64,000 bases of DNA from Yokenella regensburgei ATCC 49455 (GTDB lineage: Bacteria; Pseudomonadota; Gammaproteobacteria; Enterobacterales; Enterobacteriaceae): positions 1-64,000 of the forward strand of contig NZ_JMPS01000081.1 of assembly GCF_000735455.1 (NCBI RefSeq), read 5' to 3'. The notes beneath the pieces are model-generated. The model worked only from the letters and a program-made list of their open reading frames with translations, had not been told where the DNA came from and did no database searches. Both the position numbers and the translations under genes were made by a program. Positions 26,291 to 40,493 of the stretch are shown here, piece after piece. How positions within the stretch are numbered: position 1 is the first letter of the stretch; each line of letters starts with the position of its first letter.

Positions 26291-27649
26291 TCAGAATTTC
26301 AGTGAATTTGCGATATCTTCTTCGCTTTCTTGCTCATCAATCACGGTCTGCGCCTTGTTGGAGACCACCACGAACGGCAGGTAAACCAGCACCGAGATAC
26401 CTAAGTTGAACAATGCGACCAACAGTGCAGCGATACTGCCATTACTGTTGAAGAAGGCGCCGAGGCCGGTAGGCATGGTCCACGGTGCCAGGTTAGTGAC
26501 CGGTGGAATAATGCCCATCGAGTACGCGGCAAGAGTGATGGCGGCCAGAATCGGCTGCACCAGCACAAACGGAATGAACATCACCGGGTTCATGATAATC
26601 GGCAGACCAAACAGAATCGGCTCGTTAATCTGGAAGATGCCGGAAGGCAGCGCCAGCTTAGCAACCTGACGATGGTCAGCGCGACGAGAAGCGATAAAGA
26701 TAGCGATAATCAGACCCAGCGTCGCACCAGAACCCCCCAGCAGGATGTAGGAGTCGAGCATAGGTTTCGCCCAGAAGTGGAACTCTTTACCTGCAGCGAT
26801 AGCCGCATCTACCGAGCCATACTGGTTGTACAGTGCGATGTTTTCCAGCGCCCATGGGGTCATGATGCCGTTATCGAGTGCGGTCAGCGCCAGAGAGCCG
26901 TGAACACCAAAGAACCACAGCAGTGAGTTGAACACCACGTAAGCCCAGCCAACCACGCTACCCATCGCCGCCAGCGGCGTGGAGATGGAGTCCATGATTA
27001 TCTGGTGGAAGTTGGTCTGCCAGTGGGTCAGCATCCAGGAGATAATCCCGAATACGGAGAGGATCAGGAAACCTGGGATCAGCGCCGAGAAGGAGCGTGA
27101 AACCGAAGACGGCACGCTATCCGGTAACGTGATCACCCAGTTGCGGCGAATAACAAAGGTAAACAGCTCAGCCACCACGAGGCCGATAATCATACCGGAG
27201 ATAATATTCTGCCCGCCTAACCAGTTAGCACCCACGGCATAGGCTTCGCCCACGCTGTATGGCGTTACGGTCATAAAGGCGGCAACGGATAACAGGCCCG
27301 CTGCTAATGGATCAACTTTGCGCTCTTCCGCCAGGGCCATGCCTATAAAAAAAGGCGCCATCAGTGACATAATACCCAATGTACCGTTGTACACGTTGCC
27401 ACCGATGGCTTTAAAACCATTTAAGGTTTCAATGGTCGAGGGGTCTAGCCGAACACCCAGGGAAAAGAAAAACGAGCCTTCACCAAAACTCAGGAACACG
27501 TTGTTAATAAGGACAAACATCGCGCCAGCGAGCGTTAACGGCATTAATTTAATAAAACCGTTTTTGATCGCATTAATGTGAGGCTGCTTTCCTATTTTAA
27601 CTGCAAAAGGAAGGAGTACCTTTTCAAGCGAACCGATGACTCTACTCAT
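26291..27649 (-). CDS. chbC: PTS N,N'-diacetylchitobiose-specific EIIC permease
   Basis: Inner membrane channel of 452 residues from the glucose-lactose PTS superfamily, with about ten spans. It carries the conserved EIIC block [21 protein letters not shown] near residue 340. It translocates and, with ChbB, phosphorylates chitobiose. Its translation start lies 19-67 bp downstream of a hairpin and a ChiX pairing site in the chbB-chbC gap. Confidence 0.95.
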   Translation of the reverse strand: MSRVIGSLEKVLLPFAVKIGKQPHINAIKNGFIKLMPLTLAGAMFVLINNVFLSFGEGSFFFSLGVRLDPSTIETLNGFKAIGGNVYNGTLGIMSLMAPFFIGMALAEERKVDPLAAGLLSVAAFMTVTPYSVGEAYAVGANWLGGQNIISGMIIGLVVAELFTFVIRRNWVITLPDSVPSSVSRSFSALIPGFLILSVFGIISWMLTHWQTNFHQIIMDSISTPLAAMGSVVGWAYVVFNSLLWFFGVHGSLALTALDNGIMTPWALENIALYNQYGSVDAAIAAGKEFHFWAKPMLDSYILLGGSGATLGLIIAIFIASRRADHRQVAKLALPSGIFQINEPILFGLPIIMNPVMFIPFVLVQPILAAITLAAYSMGIIPPVTNLAPWTMPTGLGAFFNSNGSIAALLVALFNLGISVLVYLPFVVVSNKAQTVIDEQESEEDIANSLKF

Positions 27650-27667
27650 ATAAAAATACCCTTAAAT

Positions 27668-27687
27668 GCCGTAATGAGTATTACGGC
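27668..27687. repeat. Perfect hairpin in the chbB-chbC gap
   Basis: GCCGTAAT (27668-27675) pairs with ATTACGGC (27680-27687) around GAGT. In the mRNA it falls between the ChiX pairing site and the chbC ribosome binding site. It could shape chbC translation or mRNA processing. Confidence 0.5.
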
Positions 27688-27696
27688 TCATGTGTG

Positions 27697-27716
27697 TGAA
27701 ATTACTCTTTGACGGG
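27697..27716 (-). promoter_or_regulatory. Pairing site for the small RNA ChiX in chbBC mRNA
   Basis: Read on the minus strand this is CCCGTCAAAGAGTAATTTCA. It is complementary to the known seed region of enterobacterial ChiX (around CUUUGACGGG) with one mismatch over the 20 nt. In E. coli and Salmonella the chbB-chbC intercistronic RNA is a decoy that traps ChiX and so frees chiP mRNA when chitosugars are present. The same role is expected here. Confidence 0.85.
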
Positions 27717-27736
27717 AAAAATAATAAAATAAAAAG

Positions 27737-28057
27737 TTACTGCGCTGCTGCTTTTTTAATTGCTGCAACTGCAGCCTTAAGAACACCTAAACCATCGATC
27801 TTGCCGTACAGAATGGAATCAATCACCTCAACCGGTTTATTCGGTAGCAGGCGCTGAATTTCAGGCAACATATACGCAATTTGTGGCCCAAGTAATACGA
27901 CGTCAGCCTGTTGGCCTTTTTCACCGGCCAGCGTTTCAGGGTAAGCTTCAATAATCACAGGAACTTCGTATTTCTCCGCCTGGGTACGCATTTTAGATAC
28001 CAACAGCGACGTAGACATTCCCGCAGAGCAGAACAGATAGATGTGTTTCTTTTCCAT
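27737..28057 (-). CDS. chbB: PTS N,N'-diacetylchitobiose-specific EIIB
   Basis: 106-residue lactose-family EIIB. The phosphocysteine is Cys10 in [14 protein letters not shown]. It accepts phosphate from ChbA and donates it to chitobiose during transport through ChbC. First gene of the operon chbBCARFG. The region upstream carries the chb promoter. Confidence 0.95.
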   Translation of the reverse strand: MEKKHIYLFCSAGMSTSLLVSKMRTQAEKYEVPVIIEAYPETLAGEKGQQADVVLLGPQIAYMLPEIQRLLPNKPVEVIDSILYGKIDGLGVLKAAVAAIKKAAAQ

Positions 28058-28289
28058 ACACGCTTCCTCAACTTTATTTAATCTGTCGTCTCCCGGCTCG
28101 GGATAGCATCCTTACACCACAGAACCGGGCCTGTGTAACCTTTAGTTACTATTGTTGATGAGTTGAGTATACGGCAACGATTTTGCGTAAGATAATTCCT
28201 CACAACATAAAATTGTCTCTCATTGACCTCGCGTTTTGACTACCTTCACATTTTGGTCAAATATTTCGCGTAAAAAAATAAGCACAAAA
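28058..28289 (-). promoter_or_regulatory. Promoter region of the chb operon
   Basis: A -10-like TATACT lies on the minus strand at 28166-28171 with no good -35, as expected for an activator-dependent promoter. A TGTGA half-site (28200-28204, minus strand) lies about 40 bp upstream of the likely start, a plausible CRP position, but its partner half is poor. A partial palindrome TATTTCGCG...AAATA (28262-28279) resembles a NagC site. In E. coli this promoter is controlled by NagC, ChbR and CRP. The individual sites here are inference. Confidence 0.45.
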
Positions 28290-28318
28290 AATAAAAAAAA
28301 CCCGCCGTTGTTGGCGGG
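28290..28318 (-). terminator. Terminator of osmE
   Basis: GGCGGG and CCCGCC (28301-28306 with 28313-28318) form a stem around a 6-nt loop. On the minus strand it runs into T8 and a T-rich stretch. It lies about 30 bp after the osmE stop. Confidence 0.85.
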
Positions 28319-28347
28319 CCTTTCGTAGAGCTCAGGCAAATGTGCGA

Positions 28348-28689
28348 TTACTTCTTAGCAGCCTGCGGGTCAGTGTCATACTCAGAGCAGGTCTGATAGC
28401 CAGAGTTGACCACATGTCCCGTGTCATCAAGGGCGACGAAGTAGGTCTCCGTTTTACCATCCCGTTGACCCAGGATATAAGTCTGACAAGTACCACGTGC
28501 GTGGATCATCGTTATTTCTGATGAAGGTTTACCGGCAATCTGCTGAACCTGCTGGCGGCTCATCCCTTTCTTCACATCCTTCACCACCGGCTGGGTGAAC
28601 TGATCTTTGGTGCGATCATAGGCTGTACAACCGGCCAGCATAGTGAGTACTGCCGCTGCGCCTAACATTCCTGCTACGTTCTTGTTCAT
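28348..28689 (-). CDS. osmE: Osmotically inducible lipoprotein OsmE
   Basis: 113-residue lipoprotein with lipobox LAGC (Cys21), so it is membrane-anchored after signal peptidase II. The mature part is a SmpA/OmlA-type domain ([21 protein letters not shown]). OsmE is an envelope protein induced at high osmolarity and in stationary phase in E. coli; its detailed role is unknown. It is divergent from nadE. The promoter would lie in 28690-28877, where I could not fix hexamers. Confidence 0.94.
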   Translation of the reverse strand: MNKNVAGMLGAAAVLTMLAGCTAYDRTKDQFTQPVVKDVKKGMSRQQVQQIAGKPSSEITMIHARGTCQTYILGQRDGKTETYFVALDDTGHVVNSGYQTCSEYDTDPQAAKK

Positions 28690-28877
28690 ATTCCGTCCTA
28701 TTGTTTTTCAGCGTGTTATAAGCCTGGAATAGATCAGACAATTTTTCAACTTCTCTGCCCACTCCATCTCCTGACACCGGTGGATTTTTTTCAGCCAGTT
28801 AAAACTGTGATCCTTGTCGTTTAAATGCCAAAGAGGTAGCTTTAACGCATTGCAGGTTCATTCTATGGAGGTGTTGC

Positions 28878-29705
28878 ATGACGCTACAACACGAGATTAT
28901 TCGCGCACTTGGGGCTAAGCCGCAGGTAGACGCCCAGCTTGAAATACGCCGCAGCGTAGATTTTCTGAAAGAGTATCTGAAAACCTATCCATTCATTAAG
29001 TCGCTGGTACTCGGCATCAGCGGCGGACAGGACTCAACGTTGACCGGCAAACTGTGCCAGATGGCCATTAGTGAACTGCGTGAAGAGAGCGGCGACAGCG
29101 CGCTGCAATTTATCGCCGTACGTCTTCCTTTCGGCGTGCAGGCAGACGAACAGGATTGCCAGGATGCTATCACCTTTATTCAACCCGACCGCGTGTTGAC
29201 GGTGAATATTAAAGGCGCAGTGCTCGCCAGCGAGCAGGCATTGCGGGAAGCGGGTATTGAACTCAGCGATTTTGTCCGTGGCAATGAGAAAGCCCGCGAG
29301 CGCATGAAAGCGCAGTACAGCATCGCCGGGATGACCAAAGGCGTGGTAGTAGGTACCGATCACGCAGCAGAAGCCATTACCGGTTTCTTCACCAAATACG
29401 GCGATGGCGGCACCGACATCAACCCTATCTACCGCCTCAATAAGCGTCAGGGTAAACAGCTGCTGGCGGCGCTGGGCTGCCCGGAGCATCTGTATCTGAA
29501 AGTGCCAACGGCAGATCTTGAAGACAACCGCCCTTCTCTGCCGGATGAAGCCGCGCTCGGCGTCACCTACGAGAATATCGACGATTACCTGGAAGGGAAA
29601 AAACTCGACGACGCTATCGCCCGTACCATCGAAGGCTGGTACGTGAAAACCGAACACAAACGCCGTCCGCCGATCACCGTCTTCGACGATTTCTGGAAGA
29701 AATAA
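28878..29705 (+). CDS. nadE: Ammonia-dependent NAD+ synthetase
   Basis: 275 residues, the size of the NH3-dependent enterobacterial form with no glutaminase domain. The ATP-pyrophosphatase P-loop [11 protein letters not shown] is near residue 47, and [17 protein letters not shown] is near 210. It makes NAD+ from deamido-NAD+, ATP and ammonia in the cytoplasm. GGAGG precedes the ATG at ideal spacing. It is divergent from osmE and convergent with ves. Confidence 0.96.
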   Translation: MTLQHEIIRALGAKPQVDAQLEIRRSVDFLKEYLKTYPFIKSLVLGISGGQDSTLTGKLCQMAISELREESGDSALQFIAVRLPFGVQADEQDCQDAITFIQPDRVLTVNIKGAVLASEQALREAGIELSDFVRGNEKARERMKAQYSIAGMTKGVVVGTDHAAEAITGFFTKYGDGGTDINPIYRLNKRQGKQLLAALGCPEHLYLKVPTADLEDNRPSLPDEAALGVTYENIDDYLEGKKLDDAIARTIEGWYVKTEHKRRPPITVFDDFWKK

Positions 29706-29716
29706 GGACAGGAACT

Positions 29717-29740
29717 CAGGCTGCCCGGGCGGGCGGCCTG
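29717..29740. terminator. Hairpin between convergent nadE and ves
   Basis: CAGGCTGCCC (29717-29726) pairs with GGGCGGCCTG (29731-29740) around GGGC, with one G-T wobble. No clear T run follows, so efficiency is uncertain. Confidence 0.45.
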
Positions 29741-29753
29741 ATAAAGCAATGAA

Positions 29754-30329
29754 TCAGGCGGAGGCCGCCAGCACCTGTCCTGCAAGCCAGCTTATTTCGC
29801 CATACAGCAGTTGCCCTTCCGGCTTCAGCAGCCGCAGCGTGTGGCTTCCCTCCTGCCAGTACGCGCCCTGATCGGCCGTTAACAGCTTATCACCCAGCTG
29901 CCACGCCCCGCTCAGCACAAACACAATGCCGCCGCTGGGTGCCCAGGTGGTAAAGGTTCTGTCGGCAAGCCTGACGCTCGCCTTGCAGCGGTCACGGCGC
30001 GTCATGACGTTAAAGTCCATCGACATCATGCCTTCGGTGATTTGCGCATTCACCGGCTGTTCACCCGCAAAGTAAAACGGTTGAAGGTGTTTGAGCGTAT
30101 GACGAAACGCACTACCGCCATCAAGCATCACTTCCCCACCCTCCAGCAGCGTTATGACCCGGTCAACGCCCGGGAAGGCAGAAAAATCGCCGCTGCTGGC
30201 AATGGTCGCAATACTGGCGCGCCAGGTGAAATCCCGCGTACCGGCAGGGATACAGCAAAGCTCTCTCGTCTCGCCCCCGCCGTTACGCCAGAGGCTGACC
30301 GGCATCTTACGAATATCAAAGTAATCCAT
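29754..30329 (-). CDS. ves: Ves (HutD family) cupin-like environmental stress protein
   Basis: 191 residues of the HutD/Ves family, a bicupin fold. Conserved blocks are [17 protein letters not shown] near residue 12 and [14 protein letters not shown] near 101. E. coli ves expression changes with temperature, and its function is unknown. The start at 30329 ([14 protein letters not shown]) follows CAGGAG. It lies between nadE and spy, as in E. coli. Confidence 0.9.
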   Translation of the reverse strand: MDYFDIRKMPVSLWRNGGGETRELCCIPAGTRDFTWRASIATIASSGDFSAFPGVDRVITLLEGGEVMLDGGSAFRHTLKHLQPFYFAGEQPVNAQITEGMMSMDFNVMTRRDRCKASVRLADRTFTTWAPSGGIVFVLSGAWQLGDKLLTADQGAYWQEGSHTLRLLKPEGQLLYGEISWLAGQVLAASA

Positions 30330-30452
30330 CACAACTCCTGAACCGCGCTCACGCATCGGAAGGCAGCCTGAACGGCCACCGTATTATTGTTTTTTTTGCT
30401 ACCAGATTATCGGCAGATGCGATGTTTTACCTTAGGGGCAAAAAATAAAAAG

Positions 30453-30508
30453 AAAAACCGCCGGGCCTGCCCACCGCACGTTAGCGGAATGTGAGCAAGA
30501 CCGGCGGT
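30453..30508 (-). terminator. Probable terminator of spy
   Basis: On the minus strand ACCGCCGG (30508-30501) can pair with CCGGCGGT (30464-30457) across a 36-nt loop with its own secondary structure, then T5 and a T-rich stretch follow. It lies just after the spy stop. Confidence 0.5.
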
Positions 30509-30528
30509 CTTGAATGTGTGCTGTGAGG

Positions 30529-31017
30529 TTACTCAGCAGACATTGGCATTTTACCTTCCGGCGCTGAACGTTCTGTCAGACGCTTCTCAAAATTGGCATT
30601 AAATTGCTTTTTCTGTTCCGGAGTCAAAATGTTGTAGATTTTGTTCTGCGCTTCCATACGGGAGAGCATCATGGTTTTGTGCTGCGCCGCCATTTTGTCG
30701 ATCTGCGCTTCCGCTTTCGCTTTGTCGAAGCTGTCGCTTGCGATCAGGTCATGCATCGCACGGCGTTCTTCAACGGACGGGCGCTTCATGTTTTCACGCT
30801 GGGACTTCATGATGTCGCGGACCTGCTGTTTCTGCGCATCGGTCAGGTTCAGCCCCTGGAACATCATGTCGTGCTGCATGCCTTTACCTTTATGGTGCAT
30901 CATCATCGGTTTGCTGTCAGACGATGCTGCCGGCGCGGTAGTGTCTGCAGCATGCGCCAGGTTAGCGGCACCCAGAGCCAGAGTAGAGGCAACAAACAGA
31001 GCAGTAATCTTCTTCAT
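30529..31017 (-). CDS. spy: Periplasmic ATP-independent chaperone Spy
   Basis: 162 residues with a signal peptide ending NLAHA (near residue 23), then a helical cradle of the Spy/CpxP family. Two LTxxQ motifs are visible, LTDAQKQQ near 58 and LTPEQKKQ near 130. Spy binds unfolded periplasmic proteins and is strongly induced through BaeSR and CpxAR in E. coli. AAGGAAT precedes the ATG. It is monocistronic. Confidence 0.95.
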   Translation of the reverse strand: MKKITALFVASTLALGAANLAHAADTTAPAASSDSKPMMMHHKGKGMQHDMMFQGLNLTDAQKQQVRDIMKSQRENMKRPSVEERRAMHDLIASDSFDKAKAEAQIDKMAAQHKTMMLSRMEAQNKIYNILTPEQKKQFNANFEKRLTERSAPEGKMPMSAE

Positions 31018-31342
31018 CGGTTATTCCTTACTTTCAGTTATTCTGGCGGCGATTCGCCGCGTTGTCGTGATTAACTTTACGACCTTTAATGTCAATGAGT
31101 CAGAACGTAAGTAAAACAATGAAAGTATAGAAAACAATTTTTGCTCAATTGTGGAGAGAATAAGGAATAATGATGAAAAAGAGATAAAAATATTATCATC
31201 TTGATGATTTTAAAGGGAACTAAACAAAAGCATAGCGGGAAGAAAAATAAAAATAAAGCGTTTCACCAGGAAAAATCTGTATTTATCAAAATGAGAATGT
31301 TAATAAAAAACCAGGATACTGAGATCCTGGTCTGAATTACCG
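31018..31342. other. 325-bp gap between the ast operon end and spy
   Basis: No gene is seen. It is AT-rich and holds the spy promoter region on the minus strand (a small GCGGC/GCCGC hairpin at about 31045-31060 lies in the spy leader) and the ast terminator at 31303-31331. GTAAAG-type elements that could be CpxR half-sites occur near 31075-31115, but I could not define a full box. Confidence 0.5.
31303..31331 (-). terminator. Terminator of the astCADBE operon
   Basis: ACCAGGAT (31310-31317) pairs with ATCCTGGT (31324-31331) around a 6-nt loop. On the minus strand T6 follows. It lies 11 bp after the astE stop. Confidence 0.88.
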
Positions 31343-32311
31343 TTACGCTTCACGGACCAGCATTAAACCGGCGCGTAGCCCCAATGCCACGGAAGGATTC
31401 GGGAACAACACATACTCCGTCTCACTCCCCACCGCATAACGCGTGTCGCCGTCTTCCGCCAGCAGAGTTCCCGGCGAAAAGGCCGTGAAATTGAGCGTAT
31501 CACCCGACATATGCAGCCTGAAGGCCTCGCTGTGGCGGGTCACCTGCTGTGCCACCCGGTAACGCAGCGGTGGCTCAGCGGCCGGTGTCGACGCACTACC
31601 GCCCAAAAGCTGCATCAGCGCCCGCTGCGTCTGTGCAAACTGGCTGAGATCGTTTTGCCCGAACGGCAGCGCTTTACCGAGCTCCAGCGTACAGGCAAGT
31701 GCCCGCCCATGTTCACCGCTGAAGTGGCTGAACGTACCGCCTGGCTCTCGATGGAATACCAGCGCCTCCAGCCCGGCATCGCCAAGCCAGCGCAGAAAGT
31801 CTTCATCCCAGGGCGTCGTACGTGAAGGCAACACGCCAAAACGCACGTGGTGGGAGCCACGGATCGCCGTATGCATATCCAGATGCCAGCGCTCACGCTC
31901 GTTCCCTCGCCGCCAGAACTGCAGCACGGTTTCCTCCAGCAGCGCCGCCCGCGCGGTTTCCCCGCTCGGCTCAAACTTCTGCCAGCGCCCACCGAACATG
32001 CGGTTCATATCGCTGTGCAGATAACGCTGGTTGTCCCTGAGCGCTACCGGGTTACCCAGTACCACCAGCAGCCGACAACGCAGCGCCAGGGTGCCGTTGA
32101 ACAAGGCATCCAGCAGTTGCATCACCATCTCTACCGGCGCGGTTTCATTACCGTGAATGCCCGCCGAAAGCACCAGCGAGCGAGCCGCGGGTTCGTGCGG
32201 CGTCAGTTGCAGAATGCCCCTGTCGAGCCAGTGCCAGCGAAAATGGTCAGTATCACCATGAAAGCTACCGGGCAGTTTCCCCGTCAGCGTCAGCGCCAGA
32301 AAGTCATGCAT
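31343..32311 (-). CDS. astE: Succinylglutamate desuccinylase
   Basis: M14-like zinc carboxypeptidase-fold enzyme of 322 residues. Zinc ligands are in [11 protein letters not shown] near residue 51 and [11 protein letters not shown] near 146. It splits N2-succinylglutamate into glutamate and succinate, the last step of the arginine succinyltransferase pathway. Last gene of the operon, 9 bp after astB. Confidence 0.95.
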   Translation of the reverse strand: MHDFLALTLTGKLPGSFHGDTDHFRWHWLDRGILQLTPHEPAARSLVLSAGIHGNETAPVEMVMQLLDALFNGTLALRCRLLVVLGNPVALRDNQRYLHSDMNRMFGGRWQKFEPSGETARAALLEETVLQFWRRGNERERWHLDMHTAIRGSHHVRFGVLPSRTTPWDEDFLRWLGDAGLEALVFHREPGGTFSHFSGEHGRALACTLELGKALPFGQNDLSQFAQTQRALMQLLGGSASTPAAEPPLRYRVAQQVTRHSEAFRLHMSGDTLNFTAFSPGTLLAEDGDTRYAVGSETEYVLFPNPSVALGLRAGLMLVREA

Positions 32312-32320
32312 CGTTGCTCC

Positions 32321-37501
<5,181 letters not shown>

Positions 37502-37513
37502 TCAATGAGTTAC

Positions 37514-37552
37514 AGCAAATCACCATTCACAATGAATGCATAATAAGTGCAT
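37514..37552. promoter_or_regulatory. Possible pair of ARG boxes for ArgR upstream of astC
   Basis: Two 18-bp segments (37514-37531 and 37535-37552) separated by 3 bp each match WNTGAATWWWWATTCANW at roughly 11-12 of 16 defined positions. Spacing of 3 bp is the normal ARG operator layout. ArgR is known to influence ast in enterics. The matches are moderate. Confidence 0.35.
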
Positions 37553-37817
37553 AAAAGCGCGAATAAGCGCCATTAGAAGTGCTAATAACTGCAGCGTTAT
37601 GCATTAGTAAAACTGAATTCGTGATTTGTGATCGTCTACGAAATTTATCGCAGAGAGATGCCCCGTTTTAGGGCGAAATGCGTCGCTTTTGGGCACACAT
37701 TGCACCGTGATGACCAGGTATCGCTGCAATCGGCAGAATATCCTGCGCTAATGCAGTCACCGTGATGAAATTCTGCTACCATTCCTGCACAATTCACCTT
37801 GCACAGTGGCAGCGACT

Positions 37818-38627
37818 ATGAAATTTGTTTCTTTTAATATCAACGGCCTGCGCGCCCGCCCTCATCAACTGGAAGCCATCGTCGAGAAACATCAGCCCGA
37901 CGTCATTGGCCTGCAGGAGACAAAGGTTCACGACGACATGTTCCCGCTCGAAGATGTCGCAAAACTCGGTTACAACGTCTTTTATCACGGGCAGAAAGGC
38001 CACTACGGCGTGGCGCTGCTGACCAAAGAAACGCCCATTGCCGTGCGTCGCGGTTTTCCGGGCGATGACGAAGAGGCCCAGCGCCGCATCATCATGGCGG
38101 ACATCCCTTCGCCGTTCGGCACTGTCACCGTGATTAACGGCTACTTCCCGCAGGGTGAAAGCCGCGACCATCCGACGAAGTTCCCTGCCAAAACCCGGTT
38201 TTATCAGGATCTGCAGGATTACCTAACCGGCGACCTGAATAAGGACAATCCGGTACTAATCATGGGTGATATGAACATCAGCCCGACGGATCTGGATATC
38301 GGCATTGGCGAAGACAGCCGCAAACGCTGGCTGCGCACCGGCAAATGCTCCTTCCTGCCGGAAGAGCGCGAGTGGATGCAGCGCCTGCTGGGCTGGGGGC
38401 TGGTAGATACCTGGCGCCACGCTAACCCGGATAACCACGACCGCTTCTCGTGGTTCGACTACCGCTCCAAAGGTTTTGACGATAACCGCGGCCTGCGCAT
38501 AGATCTGCTGCTGGCAAGCAACCCGCTGGCCCAGCACTGCGTCGAAACCGGCATCGACTACGACATCCGCAGCATGGAAAAACCCTCCGACCACGCGCCG
38601 GTCTGGGCAACCTTTAAAGGAAAATAA
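37818..38627 (+). CDS. xthA: Exonuclease III
   Basis: Exo III/AP-endonuclease of 269 residues. It cleaves at abasic sites and removes blocked 3' ends in base excision repair. Catalytic blocks: NINGLRA near residue 7, LQETKVHD near 33, [10 protein letters not shown] near 109, [13 protein letters not shown] near 150 and SDHAPVW near 259. The start at 37818 matches E. coli. It is sigma-S-influenced in E. coli; no clear promoter was identified. It is divergent from astC. Confidence 0.96.
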   Translation: MKFVSFNINGLRARPHQLEAIVEKHQPDVIGLQETKVHDDMFPLEDVAKLGYNVFYHGQKGHYGVALLTKETPIAVRRGFPGDDEEAQRRIIMADIPSPFGTVTVINGYFPQGESRDHPTKFPAKTRFYQDLQDYLTGDLNKDNPVLIMGDMNISPTDLDIGIGEDSRKRWLRTGKCSFLPEEREWMQRLLGWGLVDTWRHANPDNHDRFSWFDYRSKGFDDNRGLRIDLLLASNPLAQHCVETGIDYDIRSMEKPSDHAPVWATFKGK

Positions 38628-38633
38628 ACGCGG

Positions 38634-39308
38634 TTGAATCGTCATCAGCTCTCGCTGCTGGTTATCCTCATCGTCTGCATCGTCGCGGGGTTTACGCTTA
38701 TCCCCCGCGACATGCTCTCCCTGAACGCCCTGCAGCAATCTCATCAGGCGCTTAGCGCCGAATGGCACCAGCATCCCCTTCTCGGGGCGGTGCTCTATTT
38801 TGCCCTGTACGTGGCGGTGTCCGCGTTATCTATCCCCGGAGCGGCGCTGTTAACGCTGCTTGGCGGGTCGCTGTTCCCGCTGTGGATAGCCATTCCACTC
38901 GTCTCGTTTGCCTCAACGCTCGGCGCGCTGCTGGCGATGCTGGCGAGCCGCTATCTGCTGGCAAACTGGGTCTGCGGGCGTTTTCCCCGACAAATGGCGA
39001 CCGTTAACGCTGGCATCGCGCGCGATGGGGCGTTTTACCTCTTTGCGCTGCGGTTGATGCCGCTGTTACCGTTTTTTCTGGTGAACCTGCTGGCGGGCGT
39101 CACGCGAATTGGCGCTATGCGCTACTGGTGGGTCAGCCAGCTCGGTATGCTGCCCGCGACGGTGGTTTATCTGAATGCCGGGCGAGAGCTCGGAAATCTG
39201 CACTCATTGCAGGATATACTCTCCCCTGGCCTGCTGGGCGCTTTCGCGCTGATAGGTCTGTTGCCGCTGGTATCGCGCAAGCTGCTGGCCCGTTTTGTTC
39301 AACATTAA
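38634..39308 (+). CDS. TVP38/TMEM64 (DedA-like) family membrane protein
   Basis: 224 residues with about five or six spans. The family core is visible: SIPGAALLTLLGGSLFP near residue 65, then LRLMPLLPFFLVNLLAGVTRI near 140. It belongs to the group of E. coli YdjX and YdjZ, which occupy this position downstream of xthA; I cannot decide which it is orthologous to. It starts with TTG at 38634, six bases after the xthA stop, with AAAGGAAAA upstream. Function is probably membrane lipid or transport related. It is followed at once by ynjB. Confidence 0.87.
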   Translation: MNRHQLSLLVILIVCIVAGFTLIPRDMLSLNALQQSHQALSAEWHQHPLLGAVLYFALYVAVSALSIPGAALLTLLGGSLFPLWIAIPLVSFASTLGALLAMLASRYLLANWVCGRFPRQMATVNAGIARDGAFYLFALRLMPLLPFFLVNLLAGVTRIGAMRYWWVSQLGMLPATVVYLNAGRELGNLHSLQDILSPGLLGAFALIGLLPLVSRKLLARFVQH

Positions 39309-39317
39309 GGATGCATT

Positions 39318-40493
39318 ATGCGCCGTGTGCGTTATTACCTCCTCCTCACCGCCGGACTGCTCACCGCAGGCCATGCCTTTGCCACCGATAGCTGGCAGCA
39401 GATAAAACAGGAAGCCCACGGCCAGACCGTGTGGTTCAACGCCTGGGGCGGCGATCCCGCCGTAAACCACTATCTTGACTGGGTCAGTGGAGAAGTAAAA
39501 CGCCACTACGCCGTCACGCTTCGCGTGGTGCCGATTGCCGATGCCGCCGACAGCGTTAAACGCATCAAGAGCGAAGCTGCTGCCGGACGTACCCATAACG
39601 GCTCGATTGACCTGCTGTGGGTGAATGGCGAGAACTTTCGCAGCCTGAAAGAGGCAAATCTTTTGCGCACCGGGTGGGCGGAAACGCTACCGAACTGGCG
39701 CTATGTCGATACCCAAAAACCGGTGCGGGAAGATTTTTCCGTGCCCGTGGACGGAGCGGAATCGCCCTGGGGCAGCGCTCAGTTAACTTTTATCGCCCGT
39801 CGTTCAGAAACGTCAGCACCGCCCACCTCACCGGAGGCACTACTGCGCTACGCGCAGGCAAACCCCGGAACGGTAACCTATCCACGCCCGCCGGATTTCA
39901 CCGCCACAGCGTTTCTTGAACAACTGCTGCTGGCGCTGACGCCGGACCCACAGCTGCTGAAACAACCGCCGGATAACAGCACCTTTGTCGCAGTGACCGC
40001 CCCGCTGTGGGCTTATCTCGACAAACTACACCCCTGGTTATGGCGGCAAGGGAAAGACTTCCCGGCGTCTCCTGCGCGGATGGACACCATGCTTGCCCAG
40101 GGGACGCTGCGCCTGTCCCTGACCTTTAACCCAATGCATGCCCGGCAAAAAATGGCCAGCGGTGAACTGCCGGACGACAGCTACAGCTTCGGTTTTAAGA
40201 AGGGCATGATCGGTAACGTCCACTTTGTGGCGATCCCGGCCAATGCCCGCGCCACGGCAGGTGCTCAGGTGGTGGCAAACTTCCTGCTGTCGCCGGAAGC
40301 CCAGCTGCGTAAATCAGACCCGGCTATCTGGGGCGATCCGAGCGTGCTCGACCCGGCGAAGCTCGAACCAGCACTACGGGCAACGCTTGCCTCGCGCCTG
40401 CCGCAAAAATCACCACCGGTTCTGGCAGAGCCGCATGCTGCATGGGTTAGCGCACTGGAACAGGCATGGCTGCATCGTTACGGTACTTACTAA
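39318..40493 (+). CDS. ynjB: ABC transporter periplasmic substrate-binding protein YnjB
   Basis: 391 residues, with a signal peptide ending near GHAFA (residue 22) and no lipobox, so it should be a free periplasmic protein. It resembles extracellular solute-binding proteins of the thiamine/iron/putative 2-aminoethylphosphonate type: WFNAWGGDPAVNHYLDWV near residue 36 and VDLLWVNGENF-like block near 95. The substrate is unknown. The gene overlaps ynjC by 28 bp. Confidence 0.92.
   Translation: MRRVRYYLLLTAGLLTAGHAFATDSWQQIKQEAHGQTVWFNAWGGDPAVNHYLDWVSGEVKRHYAVTLRVVPIADAADSVKRIKSEAAAGRTHNGSIDLLWVNGENFRSLKEANLLRTGWAETLPNWRYVDTQKPVREDFSVPVDGAESPWGSAQLTFIARRSETSAPPTSPEALLRYAQANPGTVTYPRPPDFTATAFLEQLLLALTPDPQLLKQPPDNSTFVAVTAPLWAYLDKLHPWLWRQGKDFPASPARMDTMLAQGTLRLSLTFNPMHARQKMASGELPDDSYSFGFKKGMIGNVHFVAIPANARATAGAQVVANFLLSPEAQLRKSDPAIWGDPSVLDPAKLEPALRATLASRLPQKSPPVLAEPHAAWVSALEQAWLHRYGTY

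Noticed and set aside
37697-37716. NtrC enhancer upstream of astC
   Set aside because: TGCACC at 37701 matches one half-site, but the other half is poor, so I did not list it as a site.
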